DNA of 15,461 bases from Oscillospiraceae bacterium (lineage in GTDB: Bacteria; Bacillota; Clostridia; Oscillospirales; Oscillospiraceae), in contig JAHHRT010000029.1 of assembly GCA_020025615.1 (NCBI GenBank), positions 1-15,461 of the forward strand, read 5' to 3'. Shown here piece by piece: positions 5,867 to 12,446 of the stretch. The position numbers were made by a program, and so were the translations under genes. The notes under the pieces are model-generated. The model worked only from the letters and a program-made list of their open reading frames with translations, had not been told where the DNA came from and searched no databases. Every line of letters begins with the position of its first letter. The stretch's first letter is position 1.

Positions 5867-5907
5867 CGCCCGGAGAAAATAGGGTTCTTCCCTGATTTCT
5901 CCGGGCG
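5867..5907. other. Long hairpin of unknown role downstream of the 5122-5829 gene
   Basis: The arms GCCCGGAGAAAAT and ATTTCTCCGGGC pair with one bulged A, extended outward by a C-G pair and inward by AGGG/CCCT around a 5-base loop. No T-tract follows on either strand, so it is a poor terminator. It sits 38 bases after the stop of the plus-strand gene and may protect its mRNA 3' end. Confidence 0.55.
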
Positions 5908-5962
5908 CTATGATCGTTCACTGGCGCAAGCTCCCACTTATCTGCATTTCTGCAAAGCAAAG

Positions 5963-5994
5963 AAAACCGCTCTGGAAAAATCCAGAGCGGTTTT
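5963..5994. terminator. Bidirectional terminator between rpsU and the 5122-5829 gene
   Basis: A perfect 14-pair hairpin (5963-5976 with 5981-5994, loop AAAA) separates convergent genes. On the minus strand the arm ends in TTTT and is followed by CTTTGCTTTG, a good U-tract 25 bases after the rpsU stop. On the plus strand the TTTT in the arm can serve the opposite transcript. Confidence 0.88.
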
Positions 5995-6019
5995 GTGAGC
6001 ATAAATCAAGAGGGATATA

Positions 6020-6202
6020 TTAGTAGAACTTTCTCTTGTTCTTACGAGCAGCTTCAGACTTCTGCTTACGCTTCAGGCTGGGGCTGACGTAGTGCTCGCG
6101 CTTTCTAACTTCGGCGATAACGCCCTCCTTAGCACAGCTGCGCTTGAAACGACGCAGAGCGCTTTCCAGAGACTCGTTCTCCTTCACGCGAATTTCAGAC
6201 AT
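6020..6202 (-). CDS. rpsU: 30S ribosomal protein S21
   Basis: This 60-residue, strongly basic protein is the bacterial small-subunit protein S21, located near the 3' end of 16S rRNA. The hallmark SLESALRRFKRSCAKEGVIA (residues 11-30) is followed by EVRKREHYVSPSLKRKQKS and a lysine/arginine tail ending NKRKFY. The frame is open 8 codons further, but GGAGGGAGGG directly before ATG 6202 and family length fix the start. It has its own perfect-consensus promoter and a strong terminator, so it forms a highly expressed monocistronic unit. It can also receive readthrough from leuS, since no leuS terminator is visible. Unlike many genomes, it is not linked here to yqeY, dnaG or rpoD. Confidence 0.97.
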   Translation of the reverse strand: MSEIRVKENESLESALRRFKRSCAKEGVIAEVRKREHYVSPSLKRKQKSEAARKNKRKFY

Positions 6203-6222
6203 TGTTTTCCCTCCCTCCGATG

Positions 6223-6245
6223 GCATCCGGCTTTGTCCAGGATGC
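6223..6245 (-). promoter_or_regulatory. Hairpin in the rpsU leader
   Basis: GCATCC (6223-6228) and GGATGC (6240-6245) form a 6-pair stem that can extend by two pairs past a bulge. It lies in the roughly 60-base leader, close to the GGAGGG binding site. It could be part of autogenous control, but nothing in the sequence proves this. Confidence 0.35.
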
Positions 6246-6270
6246 TTTCAGGGCCATACTGGCTTGGTAT

Positions 6271-6299
6271 ATTATAAGCGGTCTTTCCCAAATTGTCAA
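6271..6299 (-). promoter_or_regulatory. Consensus sigma-A promoter of rpsU
   Basis: On the minus strand, TTGACA (6294-6299) and TATAAT (6271-6276), both perfect, are separated by exactly 17 bases. It starts 30 bases after the leuS stop codon. The strength suits a ribosomal protein gene. Confidence 0.92.
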
Positions 6300-6328
6300 G
6301 GAGGATTTCGAAATTTTTACAAAAACCT

Positions 6329-8821
6329 TTACTTTACGATGAGATTGACCAGCTTGTTCTTGACAACGATGGTTTTGATAACATTGCCGCCCAGTTTTTC
6401 CAGGAACTTTGCAATCTTTTCATCTGCCAGTGCATTGGCAACCACCTGATCGTTTTCAAGATCCGCAGGCATCAGCACAGTGCCGCGCATCTTGCCGTTG
6501 ACCTGGACAGCAATGTTGAGCTCGCTGTCCTTGCACTTCTCCTCGGAGTAGGTGGGCCAGTCCGTCACAGAGCAGATTCCCTCAAAGCCCTTGTTCTCCC
6601 AGATTTCATCGCAGATATGAGGTGCGAAGGGAGACAGCAAGGTGATGAAGGTCTTGAGCTCAGCCAGGTTGCAGGTCTTGTCAATCTGGTTCAGCAGAGC
6701 CATGAGGGCTGCAATGGCGGTGTTGGGCTTCAGGTTGTCAATATCCTCGGAGACCTTCTTGATGGTCTTGTGCATGGCGGACATATTGGCCTTGGAGTAC
6801 TCCGTCTCGCTGTCCTTTACGTTCTCAGCCATTGCCCAGACACGGTCCAGGAACCGCTTGCAGCCCTTGACCGCCTTGGGGGTCCAGGTTGCAGCCTTCT
6901 CAAAGTCACCGATGAACATAACGTACAGACGCATGGTATCTGCGCCGTACTCCCGAATCACATCGTCAGGGTTAATGACGTTGCCCAGGGACTTGGACAT
7001 CTTGACAGCGGGACGCAGAGCATCAGAGCCGTACTTGGCAATCATAGCGTCCTTGTCTTCCTGCTTGTCAAAGTTTCCGACATAGTGGGGGTTTTCACCC
7101 AGAATCATGCCGTGGCTGGTACGCTTGGCATAGGGCTCCTTGGTGGGAACCACGCCAATGTCATAGAGGAACTTGTGCCAGAACCGGCTGTAGAGCAGGT
7201 GCAGGGTGGTGTGCTCCATACCGCCGTTATACCAGTCAACAGGGCTCCAGTACTCCAGAGCCTCCTTGGAAGCCAGAGCCTCCTTGTTGTGGGGGTCCAT
7301 ATACCGCAGGTAGTACCAGGAAGAACCGGCCCACTGGGGCATGGTATCGGTCTCACGCTTGGCGGGGCCGCCGCAGCAGGGACAGGTGGTCTCCACCCAG
7401 TCGGTGATTGCAGACAGGGGGCTTTCGCCGTCATCGGTGGGCTCATAGCTGTCTACATCGGGCAGCAGCAGGGGCAGCTGATCCTCGGGCAGAGGCACAG
7501 TGCCGCACTTGGGGCAGTGAACAATGGGAATGGGCTCGCCCCAGTATCTCTGACGGGAGAAGACCCAGTCACGGAGCTTGAAGTTGGTCTTGGCTTCGCC
7601 AATGCCCTTCTCTTCCAGCCACTTGATGATGGTGGGGATAGCCTCCTTTACGGTCAGGCCGTTGAGGAAGCCGGAGTTCACCATAATGCCGGTGTCGTCC
7701 TTCAGGGTAAAGGCAGCGTTCTGCACGTCACCGCCGGCAACCACTTCCACAATCTCACAGCCAAAGGCCTTGGCAAATGCCCAGTCACGGTCATCGTGGG
7801 CAGGAACTGCCATAATTGCGCCGGTGCCGTAAGTAGAAAGCACATAGTCGGAAATGAAGATGGGAATCTCCTTGCCGTTCACGGGGTTGATGCCCATAAC
7901 TCCGTCCAGCTTCACGCCGGTCTTATCCTTGTTCAGCTCGGTACGCTCCAGGTCAGACTTAGCAGCAGCGGCGGCCTGGTATGCCTTGATCTCCTCCACA
8001 TTGTTGAGGCGATCCATCCACTTCTGCACCAGAGCGTGCTCAGGAGACAGAACCATGTAGGTAGCACCGAACAGAGTATCAGGGCGGGTGGTGTAAATCA
8101 GGATTTCGTCGCCCAGAGTGGACTGGAACTTCACCTCTGCACCGTGGCTCCGGCCAATCCAGTTGGCCTGCTGGGCCTTGACCCGGTCCACAAAGTCCAG
8201 ATCCTCCAGATCGTCCACCAGGCGGTCTGCGTACTTGGTGATTCGCAGCATCCACTGGCTCTTTTCCTTACGGACAACGGGAGAACCGCAGCGCTCGCAG
8301 ACACCCTCAACCACCTCTTCGTTGGCAAGGACGCACTTACAGCTGGTGCACCAGTTCACGGGCATCTTAGCCTTGTAGGCCAAGCCGTGCTTGTAGAGCT
8401 GCAGGAAAATCCACTGGGTCCACTTAAAATACTCGGGGTCCGTGGTGTTGATCTCCCGGTCCCAGTCAAAGCTGTAGCCCAGGGCCTTCAGCTGACGGCG
8501 GAAGTTCTTGATGTTGTTTTCCGTAACCTCTCTGGGGTGGACATGGTTCTTGATTGCAAAGTTCTCAGTGGGCAGGCCGAATGCGTCGTAACCCATGGGG
8601 AACAGCACGTTCTTACCCTCCATGCGCTTCTTACGAGCGATGATATCCATGGCGGTGTAGGGACGGGGATGGCCTACGTGGAGACCGGCACCGCTGGGAT
8701 AGGGGAACTCTACCAGAGCGTAGAACTTCTCCTTTTCGCTGCCGTTGACTGCCGCGTACAGCTTCTTCTCTTCCCAGATCTTCTGCCACTTCTCCTCGAT
8801 CTGTGCAAATTCGTAATTCAT
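6329..8821 (-). CDS. leuS: Leucine-tRNA ligase
   Basis: This 830-residue class Ia synthetase charges tRNA-Leu with leucine using ATP. The HIGH-type motif is HVGH (48-51, in SGAGLHVGHPRPY) and the KMSKS motif is at 607-611. The CP1 editing domain (about 225-420) shows TTRPDTLFGATYMVLSPEH (244-262) and GTGAIMAVPAHDDRD (332-346), whose last Asp anchors the mischarged amino acid. Cysteine pairs C158/C161 with C175/C178 and C436/C439 with C480/C483 suggest zinc ribbons. A roughly 30-residue insert between GMILGE and KMSKS matches the position of the leucine-specific domain. The anticodon-binding and C-terminal domains are complete, ending in VIKTIVVKNKLVNLIVK. ATG 8821 has GAGAGGG upstream. It lies 25 bases after rsfS, last in the long operon. 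Confidence 0.98.
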   Translation of the reverse strand: MNYEFAQIEEKWQKIWEEKKLYAAVNGSEKEKFYALVEFPYPSGAGLHVGHPRPYTAMDIIARKKRMEGKNVLFPMGYDAFGLPTENFAIKNHVHPREVTENNIKNFRRQLKALGYSFDWDREINTTDPEYFKWTQWIFLQLYKHGLAYKAKMPVNWCTSCKCVLANEEVVEGVCERCGSPVVRKEKSQWMLRITKYADRLVDDLEDLDFVDRVKAQQANWIGRSHGAEVKFQSTLGDEILIYTTRPDTLFGATYMVLSPEHALVQKWMDRLNNVEEIKAYQAAAAAKSDLERTELNKDKTGVKLDGVMGINPVNGKEIPIFISDYVLSTYGTGAIMAVPAHDDRDWAFAKAFGCEIVEVVAGGDVQNAAFTLKDDTGIMVNSGFLNGLTVKEAIPTIIKWLEEKGIGEAKTNFKLRDWVFSRQRYWGEPIPIVHCPKCGTVPLPEDQLPLLLPDVDSYEPTDDGESPLSAITDWVETTCPCCGGPAKRETDTMPQWAGSSWYYLRYMDPHNKEALASKEALEYWSPVDWYNGGMEHTTLHLLYSRFWHKFLYDIGVVPTKEPYAKRTSHGMILGENPHYVGNFDKQEDKDAMIAKYGSDALRPAVKMSKSLGNVINPDDVIREYGADTMRLYVMFIGDFEKAATWTPKAVKGCKRFLDRVWAMAENVKDSETEYSKANMSAMHKTIKKVSEDIDNLKPNTAIAALMALLNQIDKTCNLAELKTFITLLSPFAPHICDEIWENKGFEGICSVTDWPTYSEEKCKDSELNIAVQVNGKMRGTVLMPADLENDQVVANALADEKIAKFLEKLGGNVIKTIVVKNKLVNLIVK

Positions 8822-8846
8822 AACGAAACCCTCTCTTTTATATGGA

Positions 8847-9206
8847 TTACTCCATGATAATGTCCTTCAAATCAATTTCTTCTGCATCTGCCCACAGCCG
8901 CTCCAGGCTGTAGAATTCCCGGGCTTCCTGGGTGAAGACGTGGACTACCACGCTGCCGTAATCCAGCAGCTCCCAGGTATTGCCCCGGTGGCCCTCACGG
9001 CCCAGCATGGGCTCGCCCAGCTGCTCCAGGGTGTACTCCGCATAGTCGCAGAGGGTCTTAACGTGGGTGCTTACCGTACCGGTGCAGATGATAAAGTAGT
9101 CAGCAAGAGAGCTGATCTTGTCGATTTTCAAGAGCTTAATATCCATGCCCTTCTTCTCATCCAGTGCCTTGGTCACGGCGTAAGCGATTTCTTTTGTGCT
9201 CAGCAT
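8847..9206 (-). CDS. rsfS: Ribosome silencing factor RsfS (Iojap/YbeB family)
   Basis: This 119-residue protein binds ribosomal protein uL14 and blocks joining of the 50S and 30S subunits when nutrients are short. It shows the family core: DIKLLKIDKISSLADYFIIC (22-41), STHVKTLCDYAEYTL, then EGHRGNTWELLDYGSVVVHV and FYSLERLWADAEEIDL. The length is standard. ATG 9206 has AAGGGAG about 7 bases upstream. It lies 21 bases after nadD-yqeK and 25 before leuS. The order YhbY-NadD-YqeK-RsfS matches yqeI-nadD-yqeK-yqeL of B. subtilis, which supports the assignment. Confidence 0.96.
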   Translation of the reverse strand: MLSTKEIAYAVTKALDEKKGMDIKLLKIDKISSLADYFIICTGTVSTHVKTLCDYAEYTLEQLGEPMLGREGHRGNTWELLDYGSVVVHVFTQEAREFYSLERLWADAEEIDLKDIIME

Positions 9207-9227
9207 AACATTCTCCCTTTCCCGTTT

Positions 9228-10406
9228 TTATCGGATAGCCAGCCAGTTCAGTGCCTCCCGGGTCACGGGAGAAATTTCACTGCCCTGGCGTTTTAGGTGT
9301 TCTAAAGTCATTTCCATGCCCAGTTTCAGTGCGGCATACAGGTCTTCAAAAGCAAGCTTCCGCAGTCGTTCCACCCCGGGGAAGTCCCGGTTGGGCTCCA
9401 TGTAGTCCGCCACATAGACAATGGTTTCCAGCAAATCCATATTGGGCTTGCCGGTGGTGTGGGAACGGATTGCCCGAACCACATTTTCGTTTTCTCCGAA
9501 GATCTCCTTTGCCACAAGGGCCCCGGTATAGGCGTGGAGGGTCTTGGGGTTCTCCCGAGAAAAATCATCTAACATCTTACCATAGGCGCTGCACAATGTC
9601 AATTGCAGGGGGCCGTCCAAAGCCTTGGTCACATCGTGGAGCATACCGGCCCGGCCTGCGTCCACAACATCTGCGCCCCAGCGTTCCGCCAGAGCGACAC
9701 AGGTATCGCGGCAGCCCAGGACGTGCTTGACGCGGCTGGGTTTTAGGAGACTCAGCACCACCCGCTCCAGCTCCTCCATGGGGAGGTTTTTCCAGTTGGC
9801 CCGGGTGTTGTAGAGGCCCTGATCCAGGATGTAGTCCGCCACGCCTGCGGGAAGGAAAGCATCGGTACAGCCGAATGACAGCAGCCGCCGCAGCTGGGTG
9901 GAGGAAATCTCTGTGAACCGATTGGGCACCACCTGGATCTTAGCCCCCATGGCTTCCAGCTTGACCCGCTGGGCCTCAATGGCCTCCCGCTCTCCCCGGT
10001 CTCCCCGGGAGAGGACCCCGAGAGTTACCTGGGACAGCAGTTTTTCATACTGTTTCCAGGTTTCAAAGCTTAAAAACATATCGCTGCCCATGATGAGCAC
10101 CAGCTCATCGTCGGGGTAGGTCTCCCGCAGGGCTTCCACCGTCTGGTAGGTATAGCTGATTCCGGGGCGGGTCAGCTCCAAATCCGAAATCTCCAGCTCC
10201 GGGAATTCCCGGACTGCGAGACGCATCATCTCATACCGCTGTGCCGGAGAGGGCGACCCCTCCGGGAATTTCTTGTGCGGGGCGATGGAGTCAGGGATCA
10301 ACAGCAGTTTCCCCAGTTCCAGTGCCTCATACGCCTGTCTTGCTGCCTGAACGTGTCCAACGTGGGGCGGGTTAAAGGTTCCGCCAAAGATACCGATCCG
10401 CTGCAT
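9228..10406 (-). CDS. nadD: Fused nicotinate-nucleotide adenylyltransferase (NadD) and YqeK-type HD hydrolase
   Basis: One 392-residue frame joins two enzymes that are usually separate adjacent genes. Residues 1-200 are NadD, which makes deamido-NAD from nicotinate mononucleotide and ATP: GIFGGTFNPPHVGH (5-18, with the nucleotidyltransferase HxGH), GSDMF (107-111) and EISSTQLR (166-173, ISSTxxR). Residues about 208-392 are a YqeK-type HD domain, a family that symmetrically hydrolyses Ap4A to ADP. Its metal residues are H228 (RVKHVLG), H257-D258 (GMLHDVTK), H291 (LHAYTG), H316 (RSHTTG) and D334 (VADYMEP). All catalytic residues are present in both halves, so both are probably active. No internal start with a good binding site was seen at the junction. 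ATG 10406 follows GGGGAG. It lies 44 bases after yhbY. Confidence 0.94.
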   Translation of the reverse strand: MQRIGIFGGTFNPPHVGHVQAARQAYEALELGKLLLIPDSIAPHKKFPEGSPSPAQRYEMMRLAVREFPELEISDLELTRPGISYTYQTVEALRETYPDDELVLIMGSDMFLSFETWKQYEKLLSQVTLGVLSRGDRGEREAIEAQRVKLEAMGAKIQVVPNRFTEISSTQLRRLLSFGCTDAFLPAGVADYILDQGLYNTRANWKNLPMEELERVVLSLLKPSRVKHVLGCRDTCVALAERWGADVVDAGRAGMLHDVTKALDGPLQLTLCSAYGKMLDDFSRENPKTLHAYTGALVAKEIFGENENVVRAIRSHTTGKPNMDLLETIVYVADYMEPNRDFPGVERLRKLAFEDLYAALKLGMEMTLEHLKRQGSEISPVTREALNWLAIR

Positions 10407-10450
10407 ACGATGCGCTCCCCTTTCCGACTGCGTCTATGGATTCTTTTTTC

Positions 10451-10927
10451 TTAGTCCTCGCTTTTATTTCTCAGCTGCTTTTCCCGGTCCCGCTCAATGG
10501 CGCGCTCGATGGCCTGCTCACGGAAGTAGGCATTGCGCTGCTCACGGACCTTCTTTTCAGCCTGGCGGCGGGCACGGACGCCCTTGCGGACCGGGTCCTT
10601 CTTGCTCACAGGGGTGGGCTTGCGCTTGGCACGGCCGGTAGCGCTGCGCTCCTGCTGGCACTTTTCGCTGAACCGATAGATGACGAACTTGGCGCCCACG
10701 CAGGCAACGCCGTCGGCACCGGTGGCCTCACAGATGGCGTCGCTGACTTCCCGGGCGCTCATCAGTGCAGTTTCCAGGACCTTGCCCTTTACCAGTTCTC
10801 TTGCAGTGAGAAGCCGGTCTGCCTCTGCTGCCACGGCCTCGGTAACGCCGTCCTTACCCACCATCAGGGTGGTTTCCAATGTATTCGCCTGAGCGCGAAG
10901 CTCTGCTCTTTCCTTACTTGTCAGCAT
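10451..10927 (-). CDS. yhbY: YhbY/YqeI-type RNA-binding protein with basic C-terminal extension
   Basis: Residues 1-90 are a CRM (CRS1-YhbY) domain: LTSKERAELRAQANTLE, the loop VGKDGVTEAV (a GxxG variant of the usual GKxGV/LT) and KFVIYRFSEK at the end. The family binds pre-50S ribosomal particles and acts in large-subunit assembly. Residues 91-158 are an added, very basic and glutamine-containing tail (many K and R, predicted helical from about 118). Usual family members stop near 96 residues. ATG 10927 has GGAGG 6 bases upstream and overlaps the end of rdgB by 14 bases, suggesting coupled translation. It precedes nadD-yqeK, the same order as yqeI-nadD in B. subtilis. Confidence 0.92.
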   Translation of the reverse strand: MLTSKERAELRAQANTLETTLMVGKDGVTEAVAAEADRLLTARELVKGKVLETALMSAREVSDAICEATGADGVACVGAKFVIYRFSEKCQQERSATGRAKRKPTPVSKKDPVRKGVRARRQAEKKVREQRNAYFREQAIERAIERDREKQLRNKSED

Positions 10928-11519
10928 ATCCTGCCTCCTTTAATTTATCATAAAATAGATTGAGTGCCCGTGCCCGGTGGGAAACCTGATTCTTTTCCTC
11001 GGCAGAAACCTCTGCCAGGGTCTTCCCAAAGGGCGGGTAGTAGAAAATGGGGTCGTAACCGAAGCCGCCTTCTCCGGCGGGGCTTCTGAGGATGGTCCCA
11101 TGGACCTCGCCCCGGGCCTGAATCACATCGCCCTCGGGGGTCACCATGGAGATCACGCAGACGAACTTTCCCTGACGCTGGTCGTCAGGAACATTCTCCA
11201 TATTTTTCAGCAGCAGCTGGAGCCGGCCCCAGTCGTCCAGGCTGTCGTCAAAACCGTACCGGGCAGAGTAGATTCCCGGCTCTCCGTTCAGTGCATCCAC
11301 CGCAATGCCGGAATCATCGGCAAGGGCGGGCAGTCCCGTGGCCTCCATAACGGCCCGGGCTTTCAGAAGGGAGTTTTCCTCGAAGGTGGAGCCGGTTTCC
11401 TCTACATCGATGTCAACGCCCAGCTCCGATTCCATCACCAGCTGGATATCCAGCTTTTCGGTGATTTTCCGAATTTCTTCCCACTTGTGCTTATTTTTAC
11501 TGGCAAGAACTACCTTCAT
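10914..11519 (-). CDS. rdgB: XTP/dITP diphosphatase (RdgB/HAM1 family)
   Basis: This 201-residue enzyme hydrolyses non-canonical ITP, dITP and XTP to monophosphates and keeps them out of DNA and RNA. Family motifs are all visible: LASKNKHKWEEI (5-16), the GSTFEENSLLKA helix (43-54) with metal-binding glutamates, ADDSGIAVDALNGEPGIYSA (67-86) with catalytic D69, GGFGYDPIF (151-159) and SHRARAL (180-186). ATG 11519 has AAGGAG 6 bases upstream. It starts 10 bases after ftsY and its 3' end overlaps yhbY by 14 bases, so it is inside the long operon. Length is typical. Confidence 0.97.
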   Translation of the reverse strand: MKVVLASKNKHKWEEIRKITEKLDIQLVMESELGVDIDVEETGSTFEENSLLKARAVMEATGLPALADDSGIAVDALNGEPGIYSARYGFDDSLDDWGRLQLLLKNMENVPDDQRQGKFVCVISMVTPEGDVIQARGEVHGTILRSPAGEGGFGYDPIFYYPPFGKTLAEVSAEEKNQVSHRARALNLFYDKLKEAGYADK

Positions 11520-11529
11520 GTTGTACTCC

Positions 11530-12435
11530 TTACAGCAGTGCCTCTACGAAGCCCCGTGCCTCAAAGGGCATCAGGTCGTCGGCCTGCTCGCCTACGCCGA
11601 TAAACTTCACAGGAATCTGGAGGGCATCCGCCACCGCGATGACGATACCGCCCTTGGCGGTGCCGTCCAGCTTGGTGAGGGCCATTGCAGTAACGCCGGC
11701 AATCTCCTTGAACTGCTTGGCCTGAATCAGGCCGTTCTGACCGGTGGTGCCGTCCAGAACCAGAAGCACTTCCTTGCTGGCTTCCGGCAGCTCCCGTTCC
11801 ACGATCCGGCTGATCTTGTTCAGCTCGTTCATCAGGTTTGCCTTATTGTGCAGACGGCCTGCGGTATCGATGATGATCACATCCATGTCCTTCGCCTTTG
11901 CAGACTGGATACCGTCAAACACAACAGCGGCAGGGTCTGCGCCCTCGTGCTGGCGGACAATGGAAGCACCGCTCCGTCCGGCCCAGATTTCCAGCTGGTC
12001 GGCGGCGGCAGCACGGAAGGTGTCGCCAGCCACCAGGAGGACCTTTTTGCCCTGGTCCACCTGCTGCTTTGCAATCTTGCCGATGGTGGTGGTCTTACCC
12101 ACGCCGTTGACACCGATGACCAGGATCACGCTGGGATGGGTGGAGAGGTTCAGCTCCGTATCCCCCACATTCAGCATATCCACCAGAATGTCCTTCAGGG
12201 CTTCCTTGGCCTCCTCGGTGGTCTTGAGGTGGTTCTCCCGGACAGACTTTCTCAGCCGGTCCACAGCCTTCACAGAAGTATCTACGCCCAGGTCCGCCAG
12301 GATCAGGCTCTCTTCCAGCTCATCGTAAAAATCGTCGTCGATCTCACTGAAGCCGGAAAAAACGCTGCCCAGGGTATCACTGAGAGCATCCCGGGTCTTG
12401 GTCAGACCCTGTTTGATCTTTTCAAAAAATCCCAT
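11530..12435 (-). CDS. ftsY: Signal recognition particle receptor FtsY
   Basis: This 301-residue SRP GTPase docks ribosome-SRP complexes at the membrane. The N domain (about 1-95) begins directly with the amphipathic MGFFEKIKQGL membrane-binding helix, so the long acidic A domain of E. coli is absent, as is usual in Gram-positives. The G domain shows GVNGVGKTTT (108-117, P-loop), DTFRAAAADQLE (138-149), DTAGR (190-194), TKLDGTAKGG (254-263) and FIGVGEQADDL (278-288). ATG 12435 has AAGGAG 6 bases upstream and lies 11 bases after the smc stop. The smc-ftsY pairing is classical in Firmicutes. Confidence 0.98.
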   Translation of the reverse strand: MGFFEKIKQGLTKTRDALSDTLGSVFSGFSEIDDDFYDELEESLILADLGVDTSVKAVDRLRKSVRENHLKTTEEAKEALKDILVDMLNVGDTELNLSTHPSVILVIGVNGVGKTTTIGKIAKQQVDQGKKVLLVAGDTFRAAAADQLEIWAGRSGASIVRQHEGADPAAVVFDGIQSAKAKDMDVIIIDTAGRLHNKANLMNELNKISRIVERELPEASKEVLLVLDGTTGQNGLIQAKQFKEIAGVTAMALTKLDGTAKGGIVIAVADALQIPVKFIGVGEQADDLMPFEARGFVEALL

Positions 12436-12446
12436 AATACGCTCCT

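Noticed and set aside
6293..8857. An 854-codon plus-strand open frame opposite leuS
   Set aside because: leuS on the minus strand has every family motif across the same span. The opposite frame is a mirror effect of its codon bias, with a composition rich in V, L, H and G and no recognisable domain.
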